The translations under genes were made by a program, and so were the position numbers. Below, piece after piece: positions 40,541-50,388 of a DNA stretch of 64,000 nt; within the stretch, counting starts at the first letter, position 1; each line of letters begins with the position of its first letter. The DNA is from Cytobacillus massiliigabonensis (GTDB lineage: Bacteria > Bacillota > Bacilli > Bacillales > Cytobacillaceae): contig NZ_LT904903.1 in assembly GCF_900199725.1 (NCBI RefSeq), positions 849,850 to 913,849 on the forward strand. Reading direction: 5' to 3'. Under the pieces are notes generated by a model. It made no database searches. It saw only the letters and a program-made list of their open reading frames with translations, and had not been told where the DNA came from.

Positions 40541-41365
40541 ATGGGACAAGCCATCAAGACTCTTATTCCGAGGTTAGTAAAAAGAATATTTGCAAATGAT
40601 CTATTTGGCCTAGCTGCTCAATTGGCCTATTTCTTTCTGCTCTCGCTCTTTCCATTACTTTTATTTTTAGTTACGCTCTTGCCCTATTTGCCAATCACTC
40701 AGGAGGATATTCTTGGAGTTATCCGTGATTTTGCACCAGGAGATAGCATGCAATTAATTGAAACAAACATTAATGAACTCTCAAAAAAAAATGGAAAGCT
40801 CCTTTCCTTTGGAATCATTGCAACCATTTGGTCTGCCTCGAATGGAATTAATGCAATTGTCAAAGCCCTGAATTCAGCTTATGAAGTAGAGGAAAGCCGT
40901 CCTTTTCTTTTTGCAAGGGGAATGGCGATTTTATTTACCTTTGCGATGCTATTTGTTTTTGTCGTTGCTTTGCTTCTTCCGGTATTTGGAAAATTGATTG
41001 GGATCTACTTATTTGCTAAGTTCGGCCTTTCTGATGAGTTTATGTCGATATGGAATACGCTTAGGTGGCTCGTTAGTTCGATTATTTTGTTCATTGTGTT
41101 TACAGGGCTATATTGGATCGCCCCTAATAAAAAATTAAAGTGCATAACTGTTATTCCAGGCGCTATATTTGCTACAGTTGGCTGGGCGTTATCATCCCTC
41201 GCCTTTTCCTTTTATGTGACGAATTTTGGCAATTACTCCGCCACTTATGGAAGCATTGGTGCGATCATTGTCCTGATGATTTGGTTTTATCTAACAGGGG
41301 TCATCATCATTCTTGGCGGAGAAATCAATGCTATTTTCAGTAAATATAAAAGTGATGATTGTTAA
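40541..41365 (+). CDS. yfkH: YihY/BrkB-family membrane protein YfkH
   Basis: 274 aa with six membrane segments; DLFGLAAQLAYFFLLSLFPLLLFLV at the start and IWSASNGINAIVKALNSAYEVEESRPF are the family signatures. Once thought to be RNase BN, the family is now regarded as membrane proteins of unsettled function, perhaps transport. GGGAGGTG precedes ATG 40541. Last of the yfkJ-I-H group. Confidence 0.88.
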   Translation: MGQAIKTLIPRLVKRIFANDLFGLAAQLAYFFLLSLFPLLLFLVTLLPYLPITQEDILGVIRDFAPGDSMQLIETNINELSKKNGKLLSFGIIATIWSASNGINAIVKALNSAYEVEESRPFLFARGMAILFTFAMLFVFVVALLLPVFGKLIGIYLFAKFGLSDEFMSIWNTLRWLVSSIILFIVFTGLYWIAPNKKLKCITVIPGAIFATVGWALSSLAFSFYVTNFGNYSATYGSIGAIIVLMIWFYLTGVIIILGGEINAIFSKYKSDDC

Positions 41366-41454
41366 AAATATGCTATAAGTTTCCTATGATAAAAATAAGC
41401 TTCTGTTAAAGAATAAGACAGGGGGAAATGATTCATTCAAAGGAGGCAATCGAA

Positions 41455-41559
41455 TTGACAAAGCAAACAAAAAAAGATGGCGGAACAAAGCAAAAGGGCA
41501 AGAACAAGCCGAAGCAAAAAACATCCGGTTCTGCAAACGGACAAAATGGATATCATTAA
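41455..41559 (+). CDS. 34-aa basic peptide
   Basis: TTG 41455 with AAAGGAGG eight bases upstream; the product is rich in Lys, Gln, Gly and Asn (KQTKKDGGTKQKGKNKPKQK, ending NGQNGYH), without hydrophobic parts. It resembles in character small acid-soluble or nucleic-acid-binding spore peptides but no family is recognised. A strong terminator follows 4 bp after the stop, supporting a real transcript. Confidence 0.6.
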   Translation: MTKQTKKDGGTKQKGKNKPKQKTSGSANGQNGYH

Positions 41560-41563
41560 GAAA

Positions 41564-41583
41564 AGCCCGGGGAATCCCGGGCT
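41564..41583. terminator. Bidirectional terminator
   Basis: AGCCCGGG-GAAT-CCCGGGCT, a GC-rich 8-bp stem between the 34-aa peptide gene and the end of the P-type ATPase gene. Confidence 0.8.
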
Positions 41584-41587
41584 CCTC

Positions 41588-43513
41588 TTATGATTTTAAC
41601 AGTCTTAAGCTATTGAGAATAACTAAAATGGTGCTGCCTTCATGTGCGATCACTCCAAATGGAAGATCCACAAATTGAAGAAAGTTGGATGCGATTAAGA
41701 ACATGATCACGGTAATAGAAAAGACGACATTTTGCTTGATAATTCGATTCATTCGTCTAGAAAGCTGGATGGCATCAGAAATACGCGGCAAATCGTTTTT
41801 CATGAGAACTACATCTGCCGTTTCAAGCGCGACATCAGAGCCTTCTCCCATGGCAATCCCAACATTGGCAGTGGCAAGTGCCGGAGCGTCATTAATTCCA
41901 TCCCCAACCATTGCCACATTGCTATGAGTTTCCTTAAGTCTTTTCAAATGCTCTACTTTGTTTTCAGGTAAACATTCCGCAATAAAGTCATCTAAGTGGG
42001 CTTCTTTTGCAATGGCTTTCCCTGTTTTTTGGCTGTCTCCAGTTAGCATGATTGTATAAATTCCTTGCGTTTTTAATTGATCAATTGCTTTTTTGGTTTC
42101 TTCGCGAACCACATCTTGAAGAGCGATAAGAGCAGCTATTTCACCGTTCTTTTGAACAAAAACAACGGTTTTGCCTTGACTGGCCATTCCTGCTAAAGCC
42201 CCGTTAGAAAAGCTTTCTGCTGCTTCAAGCCCAACAAATGACGGTTTGCCAATTTTCCACTCATTCTCAAGCATAAAAGCCTTTACTCCCCAGCCTGGAA
42301 TATCCTCCATTCTTTCAGGAGTAAACAATGCCCGATCTAAAGTCTTTTTTGCATAATTAACAATGGCGTTTGCCAATGGATGCGTAGAGTGACTTTCAAT
42401 GGAGGCAGCTATTAATAGCATTTCATCACTAGAAACGCCATCGGCAGCAATGATATCAGTTACTTCAGGCTTTCCTTTTGTTAATGTGCCTGTTTTATCA
42501 AATGCAATGGCTTTTAGATGGCTTAAGTTTTCTAAATGGACGCCCCCTTTAAAGAGAATCCCGTGTCTTGCCCCATTTGAAATTGCAGATAAGGTAGCAG
42601 GCATAATTGATGCTACTAAAGCACAAGGGGAAGCAACAACAAGCAAAATCATCGCCCGGTAAAAGGTTTCCATCCAGCTCCAGCCTAACAGGAAGTGTGG
42701 AAGAAACATCATTAGCACAACTACTGTTAAGATTACCTTGACATATGTGCCTTCAAATTTTTCAATGAATAGCTGGGAAGGGGACTTTTCACTTTGTGCT
42801 GATTGAACAAGCTGGATGATCTTTTGAAAAAGGGTTTCACTGTTAGGCTTTGTAATTTCAACTGTAATCGCCCCATTTAAATTAACTGTACCAGCGAAAA
42901 CGGCATCCTCTTTATCTTTAGATACAGGAATGGATTCGCCAGTAATCGCTGCCTCATCAATTGTAGTATGCCCTTTGGCGATTTTACCGTCAGATGGAAT
43001 GCGCTCACCTGGTTTTACTAATATGAAATCTCCAACGACTAATTCGGAAACATGTACTTTTTCTTCATATCCATCCTTGATTCGTAAAGCTTGCTCCGGC
43101 TGAAGCTCCATTAATGCAGATATTTCTTTATGACTTTTATTCATCGTATACGTTTCCATCGCACCACTTACCGCAAAGATGAAAATGAGTATGGCACCTT
43201 CTGTCCAGTAGCCGATAATGCAGGAGCCAATGGCTGCAAAAATCATAAGCATCTCTACATTTAATTCTTTATTGGCAATGGTTTCCTCGATGCCTTCCTT
43301 TGCTTTTGCAAAGCCGCCAATGATAAAGGCTACTATATAAGTGCTGATCGAAGCTGCTGCAAGCCCATTTTTGTCTAGCAGCCAGCCAGCTGCAATGAGA
43401 ACACCGCTTAGCAGTGCAGCAATTAATTCGGCATGAGGCTTTGCTTTTTCAAAAAGGCTTTTGTTTTCTGTTAAGGTTGTATTTTGGGACAAAGTTCTAG
43501 CTTCAGTGCTCAA
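41588..43513 (-). CDS. Heavy-metal P1B-type ATPase (PfeT/ZosA/CadA-like)
   Basis: ATP-driven metal transporter of the cytoplasmic membrane. It is 641 aa from TTG 43513 (AAAGGAGGAAT upstream); the longer N-terminus from 43645 runs through a hairpin and is unlikely. Eight helices; SPCALV in the metal-binding helix (about 330), DKTGTLTKGKP phosphorylation site, TGDSQKTGKAIA and GDGINDAPALA hinge. It has no N-terminal HMA domain, as in B. subtilis PfeT (ZosA), an Fe(II) exporter under PerR. Zn, Cd or Fe(II) are possible cargos. No clear PerR, Fur or Zur box was found upstream. Confidence 0.88.
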   Translation of the reverse strand: MSTEARTLSQNTTLTENKSLFEKAKPHAELIAALLSGVLIAAGWLLDKNGLAAASISTYIVAFIIGGFAKAKEGIEETIANKELNVEMLMIFAAIGSCIIGYWTEGAILIFIFAVSGAMETYTMNKSHKEISALMELQPEQALRIKDGYEEKVHVSELVVGDFILVKPGERIPSDGKIAKGHTTIDEAAITGESIPVSKDKEDAVFAGTVNLNGAITVEITKPNSETLFQKIIQLVQSAQSEKSPSQLFIEKFEGTYVKVILTVVVLMMFLPHFLLGWSWMETFYRAMILLVVASPCALVASIMPATLSAISNGARHGILFKGGVHLENLSHLKAIAFDKTGTLTKGKPEVTDIIAADGVSSDEMLLIAASIESHSTHPLANAIVNYAKKTLDRALFTPERMEDIPGWGVKAFMLENEWKIGKPSFVGLEAAESFSNGALAGMASQGKTVVFVQKNGEIAALIALQDVVREETKKAIDQLKTQGIYTIMLTGDSQKTGKAIAKEAHLDDFIAECLPENKVEHLKRLKETHSNVAMVGDGINDAPALATANVGIAMGEGSDVALETADVVLMKNDLPRISDAIQLSRRMNRIIKQNVVFSITVIMFLIASNFLQFVDLPFGVIAHEGSTILVILNSLRLLKS

Positions 43514-43603
43514 AATGATTCCTCCTTTGGATGATGAATGTAGACTCTTGTTATTCTTGTTGAGAAAAATAATCAACGTCAATTGCCCTATAAAACGACG
43601 AAA

Positions 43604-43625
43604 GCTGCCGCCCGCAGGCGACAGC
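43604..43625 (-). promoter_or_regulatory. Hairpin in the leader of the metal ATPase gene
   Basis: GCTGCCGCC-CGCAG-GGCGACAGC, a 9-bp stem with one mismatch ~90 nt before the start. GC-rich against an AT-rich setting; could be a leader control element. Confidence 0.35.
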
Positions 43626-43715
43626 AAAAAAATCATTGTAGACACATATTCATTTTAGTTTATTAAATCTAGTTTACTATATAAGGAATGCAATGAACAG
43701 AGAAATGTTTCCTTA

Positions 43716-44900
43716 TTAACCATTAAAATATGATTCCTTTTTTACAGCAGCTTGCTTTTGTCCAAATAAAACAACAATCAAGAAAATGAGTAAAAGCATC
43801 ATACTAATGATATTGAAAAAACTAATTGATTTAAAGTATTGGATAAAAACCCCGCCGATATATGGTCCAATTAAACTCCCAATACTAAAGGCTACCCCGC
43901 AAAGAAGGTTTCCTGTCGGAAGCAAATTCTTTGGCATTAAGTCAGTCATAAAACTGATGCCAAGAGAAAAGGTTGAACCGACAGCCATCCCCGCAATAAA
44001 CAGGCAGCTTGTTAGTGCAAACATATTTTCTTCCAAAAGACTCGCTGCAGTAAAGCTTAAAAATCCAGCAAATAAAATGATCATCAATATGTTTCTTCTT
44101 CCATATTTATCACTAAGAATCCCTAGCGGCAATTGAAAAACAATTGCACCAACCGCAAAGGAGGTGAGGAGGATGGATACACTGGATACCTCCAGCCCGA
44201 TCCTTAGTCCGTAGACGGGAAAGCTTCCGTTTAATGATGCTTCGAGAAATCCATAGCCTAGAGGAGGCAAAAATGCGACCCAGCCATATTTGGTAGCTTT
44301 TTTAAAGCGCTTGACAGTTTCTTTTAATGAATTGACTTCAATTGCCTGCTCAGGAAAATCATTTTTTAATGTAAAAATAAAAAGCCACGCAATAAGGCAA
44401 AGGGCAGATGAGATGATAAATGGCAAAGCCTCGTTAACTTTGACAAGCGGTGCCATTAAAGGTCCAACGGCAAATCCGACGCCAAAAAATAATCCATATA
44501 AAGAAATATTCCGCCCTCTTTTATGCTCAGGTGAAGAGGAAGTAATCCATGTTTGCGTCCCGAAGTGAAGGGCGTGATCACCTATTCCGATTAATAGTCT
44601 TAAGATAAACCAGAACCAAAAGGATTTCCAAAGTGGAAAGAGAATCAGCGAAACAACAACCAGTAATCCACCGAGAATAATGACAGGTTTATAGCCATAT
44701 TTTCTTAAAGGAAATTCCATAAAAGGGGAAATGAGCAAGATGCCAATATATAAGCCTGTCGCATTTAGTCCGTTTAAGCTGGAGGATATTCCCTCATTTT
44801 CAAAAATGATCGCAATTAGAGGGAGCAGCATTCCTTGACTAAAACCGGAAATCGCAACAATACTAACTAAAATCCAAAATCTTGTATTTTCTTTATTCAT
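43716..44900 (-). CDS. yfkF: MFS transporter (YfkF-like)
   Basis: 394 aa, 12 membrane helices. Motif A-like loops are FPLRKYGYKPVIILGG and LPLGILSDKYGRRNILMI; RLLIGIGDHALHFGTQTWITS is the helix-4 region. In B. subtilis a multidrug-efflux-like MFS gene, yfkF, sits between yfkH and the calcium antiporter yfkE, and the same place here makes that identity likely. Substrate unknown. Divergent from the antiporter gene. Confidence 0.8.
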   Translation of the reverse strand: MNKENTRFWILVSIVAISGFSQGMLLPLIAIIFENEGISSSLNGLNATGLYIGILLISPFMEFPLRKYGYKPVIILGGLLVVVSLILFPLWKSFWFWFILRLLIGIGDHALHFGTQTWITSSSPEHKRGRNISLYGLFFGVGFAVGPLMAPLVKVNEALPFIISSALCLIAWLFIFTLKNDFPEQAIEVNSLKETVKRFKKATKYGWVAFLPPLGYGFLEASLNGSFPVYGLRIGLEVSSVSILLTSFAVGAIVFQLPLGILSDKYGRRNILMIILFAGFLSFTAASLLEENMFALTSCLFIAGMAVGSTFSLGISFMTDLMPKNLLPTGNLLCGVAFSIGSLIGPYIGGVFIQYFKSISFFNIISMMLLLIFLIVVLFGQKQAAVKKESYFNG

Positions 44901-45077
44901 TTTGAATCCCTCTATTTCTGTTATTCACTCACTAATGATGGTACTCGAGAATAATAGGCAATGGCAAGAAAAATAATGTTTTTAAATCAAATGTCAGGGA
45001 AGAATAAAATGACATATTAAGGTGAAAAAAGTGTGGAGCAAGCAAAGGGGAATGTGAATTAGGTCTAGAAGGGATGA

Positions 45078-46145
45078 TTGAATGCAATGAATAAAGTATT
45101 TACGGTATTAGTATTGGCTGGAGTTCCGCTATCTGTTATCGGGACCTTGATGCATTGGTCAAGTATTATCTTATTTATTGTTTATTGCTTAACGATTATT
45201 GCATTAGCAAGCTTTATGGGAAGAGCAACTGAAAGTCTGGCAATTGTAGCGGGACCGAGGATTGGCGGGTTATTGAATGCTACATTTGGAAATGCTGTTG
45301 AACTGATTATATCCATTTTTGCGCTGAAAGAGGGCTTGATTGGCGTTGTTCTAGCTTCGTTAACTGGGTCCGTTTTAGGAAATTTATTATTAGTTGCCGG
45401 TTTATCCTTTTTTATCGGGGGGCTTAAATATAAACGTCAAACCTTTAATGTTTTTGACGCTAGACATAATTCGGGGCTGCTTATGTTTGGTGTCATTGTT
45501 GCTTTTGTAATCCCGGAAATTTTTTCGCAGACGATGTCTGAAAGTAAAACATTAAGTTTTAGCGTTGGGATTTCTATTATCTTGATTGTTTTGTACTTAG
45601 CTGCTTTATTTTTCAAGCTTGTCACCCATCGTGGGGTATATCAAACGGATGATGTAAGCGAAAGCCGGCATGAAGAGGAAGAGCCTGAATGGGGGAAGGG
45701 CAAAGCCATTACAGTTCTTCTTCTTGCAACAATAGCTGTCGCTTACGTTTCTGAAAATTTAGTGCATACCTTTGAATCTGTCGGAGAAACCTTTGGCTGG
45801 TCAGAGCTGTTTATCGGGGTAGTCATTGTTGCTATTGTTGGGAATGCGGCTGAGCATGCATCAGCAATCATTATGGCCTATAAGAATAAGATGGACATTG
45901 CCGTTGAAATTGCTATTGGTTCAACCTTGCAAGTAGCAATGTTCGTCGCTCCTTTGCTTGTTTTAATATCTTTAATGTTTCCTGTTGCAATGCCTTTAGT
46001 ATTTACGCTTCCAGAGCTTATCACGATGGTCACGGCAGCCTTGCTTATGATTATCATTTCTAATGATGGCGAAACCAATTGGTTTGAAGGAGCAACATTG
46101 CTGGCTGCTTATTTAATAATGGGAATAGGATTTTATCTTCTTTAA
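45078..46145 (+). CDS. yfkE: Ca2+/H+ antiporter (CAX family, YfkE/ChaA)
   Basis: 355 aa with 11 helices. The two CAX repeats are clear: GNAVELIISIFALKEGLIGVVLASLTGSVLGNLLLV in the first half and GNAAEHASAIIMAYKNKMDIAVEIAIGSTLQVAMFVAPLL in the second, each with the ion-binding GNxxE. Exports calcium in exchange for protons. Start is TTG 45078 (AAGGGATGA upstream) or ATG 45087. Homologous to B. subtilis YfkE, whose structure is known. Confidence 0.94.
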   Translation: MNAMNKVFTVLVLAGVPLSVIGTLMHWSSIILFIVYCLTIIALASFMGRATESLAIVAGPRIGGLLNATFGNAVELIISIFALKEGLIGVVLASLTGSVLGNLLLVAGLSFFIGGLKYKRQTFNVFDARHNSGLLMFGVIVAFVIPEIFSQTMSESKTLSFSVGISIILIVLYLAALFFKLVTHRGVYQTDDVSESRHEEEEPEWGKGKAITVLLLATIAVAYVSENLVHTFESVGETFGWSELFIGVVIVAIVGNAAEHASAIIMAYKNKMDIAVEIAIGSTLQVAMFVAPLLVLISLMFPVAMPLVFTLPELITMVTAALLMIIISNDGETNWFEGATLLAAYLIMGIGFYLL

Positions 46146-46672
46146 AGTGAGATTTACAAAGATAGAGCTAATATTTGCAAGAATAATAAGGAACATGCAA
46201 AAAAGAGGGTTGTATCTGCAAAAATAATAAAGATTTTACAAAATAAAAATGGGCAACTAAAATATAGCTTCTCAACATACAAAAACGACTCTGCAGCAAT
46301 CACAGAGTCGTTTCTTTCTATTATCCGATTAGAAAAGGAATGTCAATCTACTCGCTTGAAAAGGCATTGATCACCAACTTTCATGTTGTTATTTGACCAT
46401 AAAACCTATGCTGGAACGATGATTTCTATACAATAAAAATGCCATCCTCCTTTATTAGTAAGCGAATCGACTTAACGGCCCTCCTTTTTCTTTTAAGTAA
46501 ATTAATTATAAAATATTTATTAATATTTGTAAATATTCTGATTTTTACAAAAGTGTTACAAAATATGTGAAACAACGTTTAATTTTATTTCTAGGAATGG
46601 ATAATATTGCACAACTCCGAAAAAACTATAAGCAAACCTAAAAAGATTGTGAGTTGAAAGGAGTTTATCAGC
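46146..46672. other. 527-bp intergenic region
   Basis: No convincing reading frame on either strand. It contains a terminator-like hairpin at 46282-46318 and, on the minus strand, an AAAGGAGG site at about 46446-46453 followed by only 18 codons. AT-rich from 46500. A GTTTAA-N16-GGATAA string at 46577-46604 resembles a sigma-B promoter with a somewhat long spacer, before yfkD. A small RNA cannot be excluded. Confidence 0.4.
46282..46318. terminator. Hairpin after the Ca2+/H+ antiporter gene
   Basis: AAAACGACTCTG / CAGAGTCGTTTCTTT, ~11-bp stem, with A's and T's on either side; usable from both strands. Confidence 0.7.
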
Positions 46673-47485
46673 ATGAAAAAGTACTTGTCCATTTTCTTGT
46701 TAGGTCTAATTCTTTTATTTACACTTCAACATCCTGCTGGGGCAGATAAGGCGCAGAAAAAGGATGAGCCAAAGGGAGTAACGGTTCCGAATTCGGTTTT
46801 GCAAATAACGAAAGAAAATACGTATCCGAATCCGGCTCAAGACATGCCAACTTTGCAGCCTAGTGAACTCGCACAAAAGTTAATTGATTCATCGAAAGTA
46901 AAGATTGAGAACCCTGATCTGATTCGAATGCTTAATGAAACGACGGTAAATAGCACGCCATTTGCTATTGGATATCGGGCAATTATTTATTTAGGGCAAT
47001 GGCCGCTGAATTATGAGTCGTCGGAAACATCGCCAAACTGGGAGTATCAAAAGATTAATACAAATTATTTTGATAATCGGGGTGGAAAGGCTCCTTATCA
47101 AATTCATTACGTTCAAGAGGCTCAAAAAATTGTTAGAGGGGGACTTACAGCTAAAGTTCCAAATACTGAAGATGTTAAAAAGATGATGCTTTTAAAAGCA
47201 ATGGAGAAGTCAGGATTGCCGCTCGATTTTGAAACAATTATAGGCGGAGGAACAAAAAAGGATCATAAATACAACATTCCGCCAAAGCGTTTAGGCTATT
47301 TATATGCCTATGCCCCAGCTGTCAATGAAAAAGGAAAGGTAACTTATGGAGAAGTATATATCATGCTAAAAGGGAACAAAAAAATGATCATTATTAAAAA
47401 TGTTACTTCACAAGGTGTGGGGGCATGGATTCCGATTCAAGATCATGTCTCATTTGGTTTTATGGCATCTGAACACCCAAGGTAA
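46673..47485 (+). CDS. yfkD: Secreted protein YfkD
   Basis: 270 aa with a signal peptide (MKKYLSIFLLGLILLFTLQHPAGA). The mature part matches the YfkD family (PNSVLQITKENTYPNPAQDMP, GYRAIIYLGQWPLNYESSETSPNWEYQKIN, YGEVYIMLKGNKK). No lipobox cysteine, so free or ionically bound outside the membrane. Function unknown; the B. subtilis gene belongs to the sigma-B general stress regulon. AAAGGAG precedes ATG 46673. Confidence 0.85.
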   Translation: MKKYLSIFLLGLILLFTLQHPAGADKAQKKDEPKGVTVPNSVLQITKENTYPNPAQDMPTLQPSELAQKLIDSSKVKIENPDLIRMLNETTVNSTPFAIGYRAIIYLGQWPLNYESSETSPNWEYQKINTNYFDNRGGKAPYQIHYVQEAQKIVRGGLTAKVPNTEDVKKMMLLKAMEKSGLPLDFETIIGGGTKKDHKYNIPPKRLGYLYAYAPAVNEKGKVTYGEVYIMLKGNKKMIIIKNVTSQGVGAWIPIQDHVSFGFMASEHPR

Positions 47486-47544
47486 TATCTTTCTTTGTCT
47501 GCGGACGATATGTACCCTGCAATATTTGGATTGAAAATAAAACA

Positions 47545-47569
47545 AACCAGCCGTTTTTAGCGGCTGGTT
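47545..47569. terminator. Bidirectional terminator between yfkD and yfkAB
   Basis: AACCAGCCG-TTTTTAG-CGGCTGGTT perfect 9-bp stem. Confidence 0.8.
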
Positions 47570-48693
47570 GTTGTGTGAGTAAGCTGAGCATTTCTTTTTA
47601 GAAAATCAATATCCTTGTAGTAGCTGTTTTTCACTAATACATTCGGACCGAGGCAGCGAACTTGTGGACAATGACAGTTCAATGATTCTGCAAGATCGGA
47701 TCCCATCCATTTTTGAAACACCTCTTCAAGAGTATCCTCCTGAATATTTCCAAGTGCCGGGGTATCACCGAAATCGGTCACAATCACCTCACCAGTGAAA
47801 ATATTTACATTTAAGCGGGAGCGTCCATCAGGATCATTTCGTACAGTTACATTTTTTGCAGCATAGAGCCGTTTTAATAGATCTAAATCATCCGCATTCG
47901 AGCTGCATGCATAAAATGGAAGGGTGCCAAACAGCATCCATGTATCCTCATTACGTATATCAAGTAAATGGTGAATAGCTGAACGCATTTCCTCTAAAGA
48001 CAATGTTTCTAATGTGGAGGCAAAATCAGATGGATACATCGGGTGAATTTCATGTCGTCCACAATTCATTTCTTCAACAATTTGCTTATGAATTTTCTCA
48101 AGATATGGCAAGGTGCGTTTATTAAGCATCGTCTCCGCGGAAACCATTACACCTGCTTTTGCAAGCTCACGGCTATTCTCAATCATTCGATCAAAAAGTC
48201 TCATTCTTTGTTCAACAGTAGGCTTGCGCTCCATCATCGCAAAGCCGCCTTCGATAAAATCATTCTCGGTTCCCCAATTATGAGAAATATGCAGAACATC
48301 AAGAAAAGGAATAATTGACTCATAACGGCTAAGTTCGAGTGTCAAGTTCGAGTTAATCTGTGTCCGAACACCTCGATTATGTGCGTAACGGAGTAGTGGG
48401 ACAACATATTCTTCCACAGACTTTTTCGATAGCATTGGTTCTCCGCCAGTAATGCTTAATGATCTTAAATGTGGAACTTCCTCAAGTCTATTAAGCAAAA
48501 AATCAATTGGCAGTGCATTTGGATCTTTGGGCTGAAGTGTATAGCCGACAGCACAATGCTCACATCTCATATTACATAAAACAGTGGTCGTAAATTCAAT
48601 ATTAGACAGAGTCAGCTTTCCATATTCCTCCATGTCCATATATGCTTCCCATGGATCATATTTCGGGCTTATTTGCTTTAGCTTTCCTATCAT
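47557..48693 (-). CDS. yfkAB: Radical SAM protein YfkAB
   Basis: 378 aa from ATG 48693 (AAAGGAA upstream). The 4Fe-4S site is CNMRCEHC at about residues 41-48, in the usual CxxxCxxC spacing; TGGEPMLSKKSVEEYV is the SAM-binding GGE motif. The C-terminal part has the conserved CHCPQVRCLGPN cysteines, suggesting a second cluster (SPASM-like). Reaction unknown. The B. subtilis gene is split in some annotations as yfkA and yfkB; here one intact frame. Confidence 0.88.
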   Translation of the reverse strand: MIGKLKQISPKYDPWEAYMDMEEYGKLTLSNIEFTTTVLCNMRCEHCAVGYTLQPKDPNALPIDFLLNRLEEVPHLRSLSITGGEPMLSKKSVEEYVVPLLRYAHNRGVRTQINSNLTLELSRYESIIPFLDVLHISHNWGTENDFIEGGFAMMERKPTVEQRMRLFDRMIENSRELAKAGVMVSAETMLNKRTLPYLEKIHKQIVEEMNCGRHEIHPMYPSDFASTLETLSLEEMRSAIHHLLDIRNEDTWMLFGTLPFYACSSNADDLDLLKRLYAAKNVTVRNDPDGRSRLNVNIFTGEVIVTDFGDTPALGNIQEDTLEEVFQKWMGSDLAESLNCHCPQVRCLGPNVLVKNSYYKDIDFLKRNAQLTHTTTSR

Positions 48694-48919
48694 ACTTTTC
48701 TTCCTTTCTAGTAACATCTGATATTATTAATTTTACGGGCTATATTGTCAATAGATACTGATTATCCATAATAAAAACCAACTTTTCTGAAATTATATTT
48801 GGATAAAAATTAATTGACTTGCAACTATATGAAAGTTTATTATATTTTTATTAACGACTATTTAACGACAATTTTAAATTGTCTAATTATTACTGTATTT
48901 TGGGAACGGGGGAAAGTTT

Positions 48920-50341
48920 ATGAAAAGGGATATGCCATTTTTAGTTGCAATTATTCCGCTTGCTGTAATGATTTTGGTCATGTTTTTTACGGTTGTTAAA
49001 TTGGAGCAAGGGCCGCACATCCCTCTAATAGTAGGAACATCCGTTGCTGCACTTGTTGCCTGGCGTTCGGGGTACAAGTGGAAGGAAATAGAAGAGGCGA
49101 TGTATAAAGGAATACGTCTTGCGCTGCCTGCAGTTATTATTATTATGCTTGTTGGACTTACGATTGGAGCATGGATCGGCGGCGGAGTAGTTGCTACAAT
49201 GATCTATTATGGATTGAAGATCATCACACCTTCACTTTTCCTTGTTTCAATTTGCATCATTTGTGCCATCGTCTCATTAGCGATTGGAAGCTCATGGTCT
49301 ACAATGGGGACAATTGGTGTGGCTGGAATGGGAATCGGATTAAGCATGGGGATACCTGCTCCGATGATAGCGGGTGCGATCATTTCAGGTGCCTATTTTG
49401 GGGATAAAATGTCACCGCTTTCAGACACGACTAACTTGGCAGCTGGGCTGACAAATACAGACTTATTTGTACATATTAAGCATATGTTTTATACGACCAT
49501 TCCTGGATTAATTATTGCATTAATCACTTATGCAATCTTGGGAAGAAGCTTTGGGAAAAATGGGGTTGATACGGCAGATATTAATCAAACGATAGCGGTG
49601 CTTCAAGATAGCTTTGTCATCACTCCTTGGCTCTTAATTATTCCATTACTTGTAATCATATTGGTAGCAAAAAAAGTACCGGCAATTCCAGCATTAATTA
49701 TTGGGATTTTGCTAGGATTCCTATCACAAATTATCGTTCAAGGCGGATCATTTACTGGAGCAGTTGGAGCACTGCAAAGCGGATTTGTTATTGAAACGGG
49801 AAATGAAATGGTGGATAACCTCTTTAATCGCGGCGGTCTTGATTCGATGATGTACACGGTTTCCATGACGATTGTTGCGATGACCTTCGGAGGGATATTA
49901 GAACATACAGGAATGCTGAATGCCATTGTTAATCAAATTTTAAAGCTAGCGAAAACAGCAAAGGGACTTGTAGCTTCTACTGTGGCATCCTGCTTTGCAA
50001 CAAATGCCGCGTGCTCAGAGCAATACATTTCAATTGTCATTCCATCTCGTATGTTTGCAAAGGCCTATCGTGATAAAGGGCTTCATTCGAAAAACTTATC
50101 GCGGGCGCTGGAGGATGGAGGAACGTTAACATCGGTCTTCGTTCCTTGGAATACATGTGGCGTCTTTATTTTCGGCACACTTGGAGTATCTGCTTTTCAA
50201 TATGCACCGTACGCTGTTCTTAATTTTATCGTTCCAATCATTTCAATCATCTTTGCTATGACTGGATTTACGATTGTTAAACTGACAGAATCAGAAAAGC
50301 TGGCACTGCAAAAAGAAGAAGAAGCTGCACTTAAAGGGTAA
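48920..50341 (+). CDS. nhaC: NhaC-type Na+/H+ antiporter
   Basis: 473 aa, about 12 helices. Family marks: IIMLVGLTIGAWIGGGVVATMIYYG, GSSWSTMGTIGVAGMG, SGAYFGDKMSPLSDTTNLAAG, ATNAACSEQYISIVIPSRMF and LEDGGTLTSVFVPWNTCG. Exchanges sodium for protons; some Bacillus members (MleN) instead swap malate-H+ for Na+-lactate. GGGGGAAAG precedes ATG 48920. The terminator after it faces a regulator gene on the other strand. Confidence 0.9.
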   Translation: MKRDMPFLVAIIPLAVMILVMFFTVVKLEQGPHIPLIVGTSVAALVAWRSGYKWKEIEEAMYKGIRLALPAVIIIMLVGLTIGAWIGGGVVATMIYYGLKIITPSLFLVSICIICAIVSLAIGSSWSTMGTIGVAGMGIGLSMGIPAPMIAGAIISGAYFGDKMSPLSDTTNLAAGLTNTDLFVHIKHMFYTTIPGLIIALITYAILGRSFGKNGVDTADINQTIAVLQDSFVITPWLLIIPLLVIILVAKKVPAIPALIIGILLGFLSQIIVQGGSFTGAVGALQSGFVIETGNEMVDNLFNRGGLDSMMYTVSMTIVAMTFGGILEHTGMLNAIVNQILKLAKTAKGLVASTVASCFATNAACSEQYISIVIPSRMFAKAYRDKGLHSKNLSRALEDGGTLTSVFVPWNTCGVFIFGTLGVSAFQYAPYAVLNFIVPIISIIFAMTGFTIVKLTESEKLALQKEEEAALKG

Positions 50342-50344
50342 AGA

Positions 50345-50384
50345 AAAAAAGGAAAGTTCATTTTCGCATGAGCTTTCCTTTTCC
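50345..50384. terminator. Bidirectional terminator after nhaC
   Basis: AAAAGGAAAG-TTCAT / ATGAGCTTTCCTTTT inverted repeat between nhaC (+) and the convergent regulator gene (-). Confidence 0.75.
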
Positions 50385-50388
50385 TGCA

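Noticed and set aside
43604-43700. PerR or Zur box before the metal ATPase
   Set aside because: Only partial AT palindromes (for example TAGTTTATTAAATCTA); no acceptable match to either consensus.
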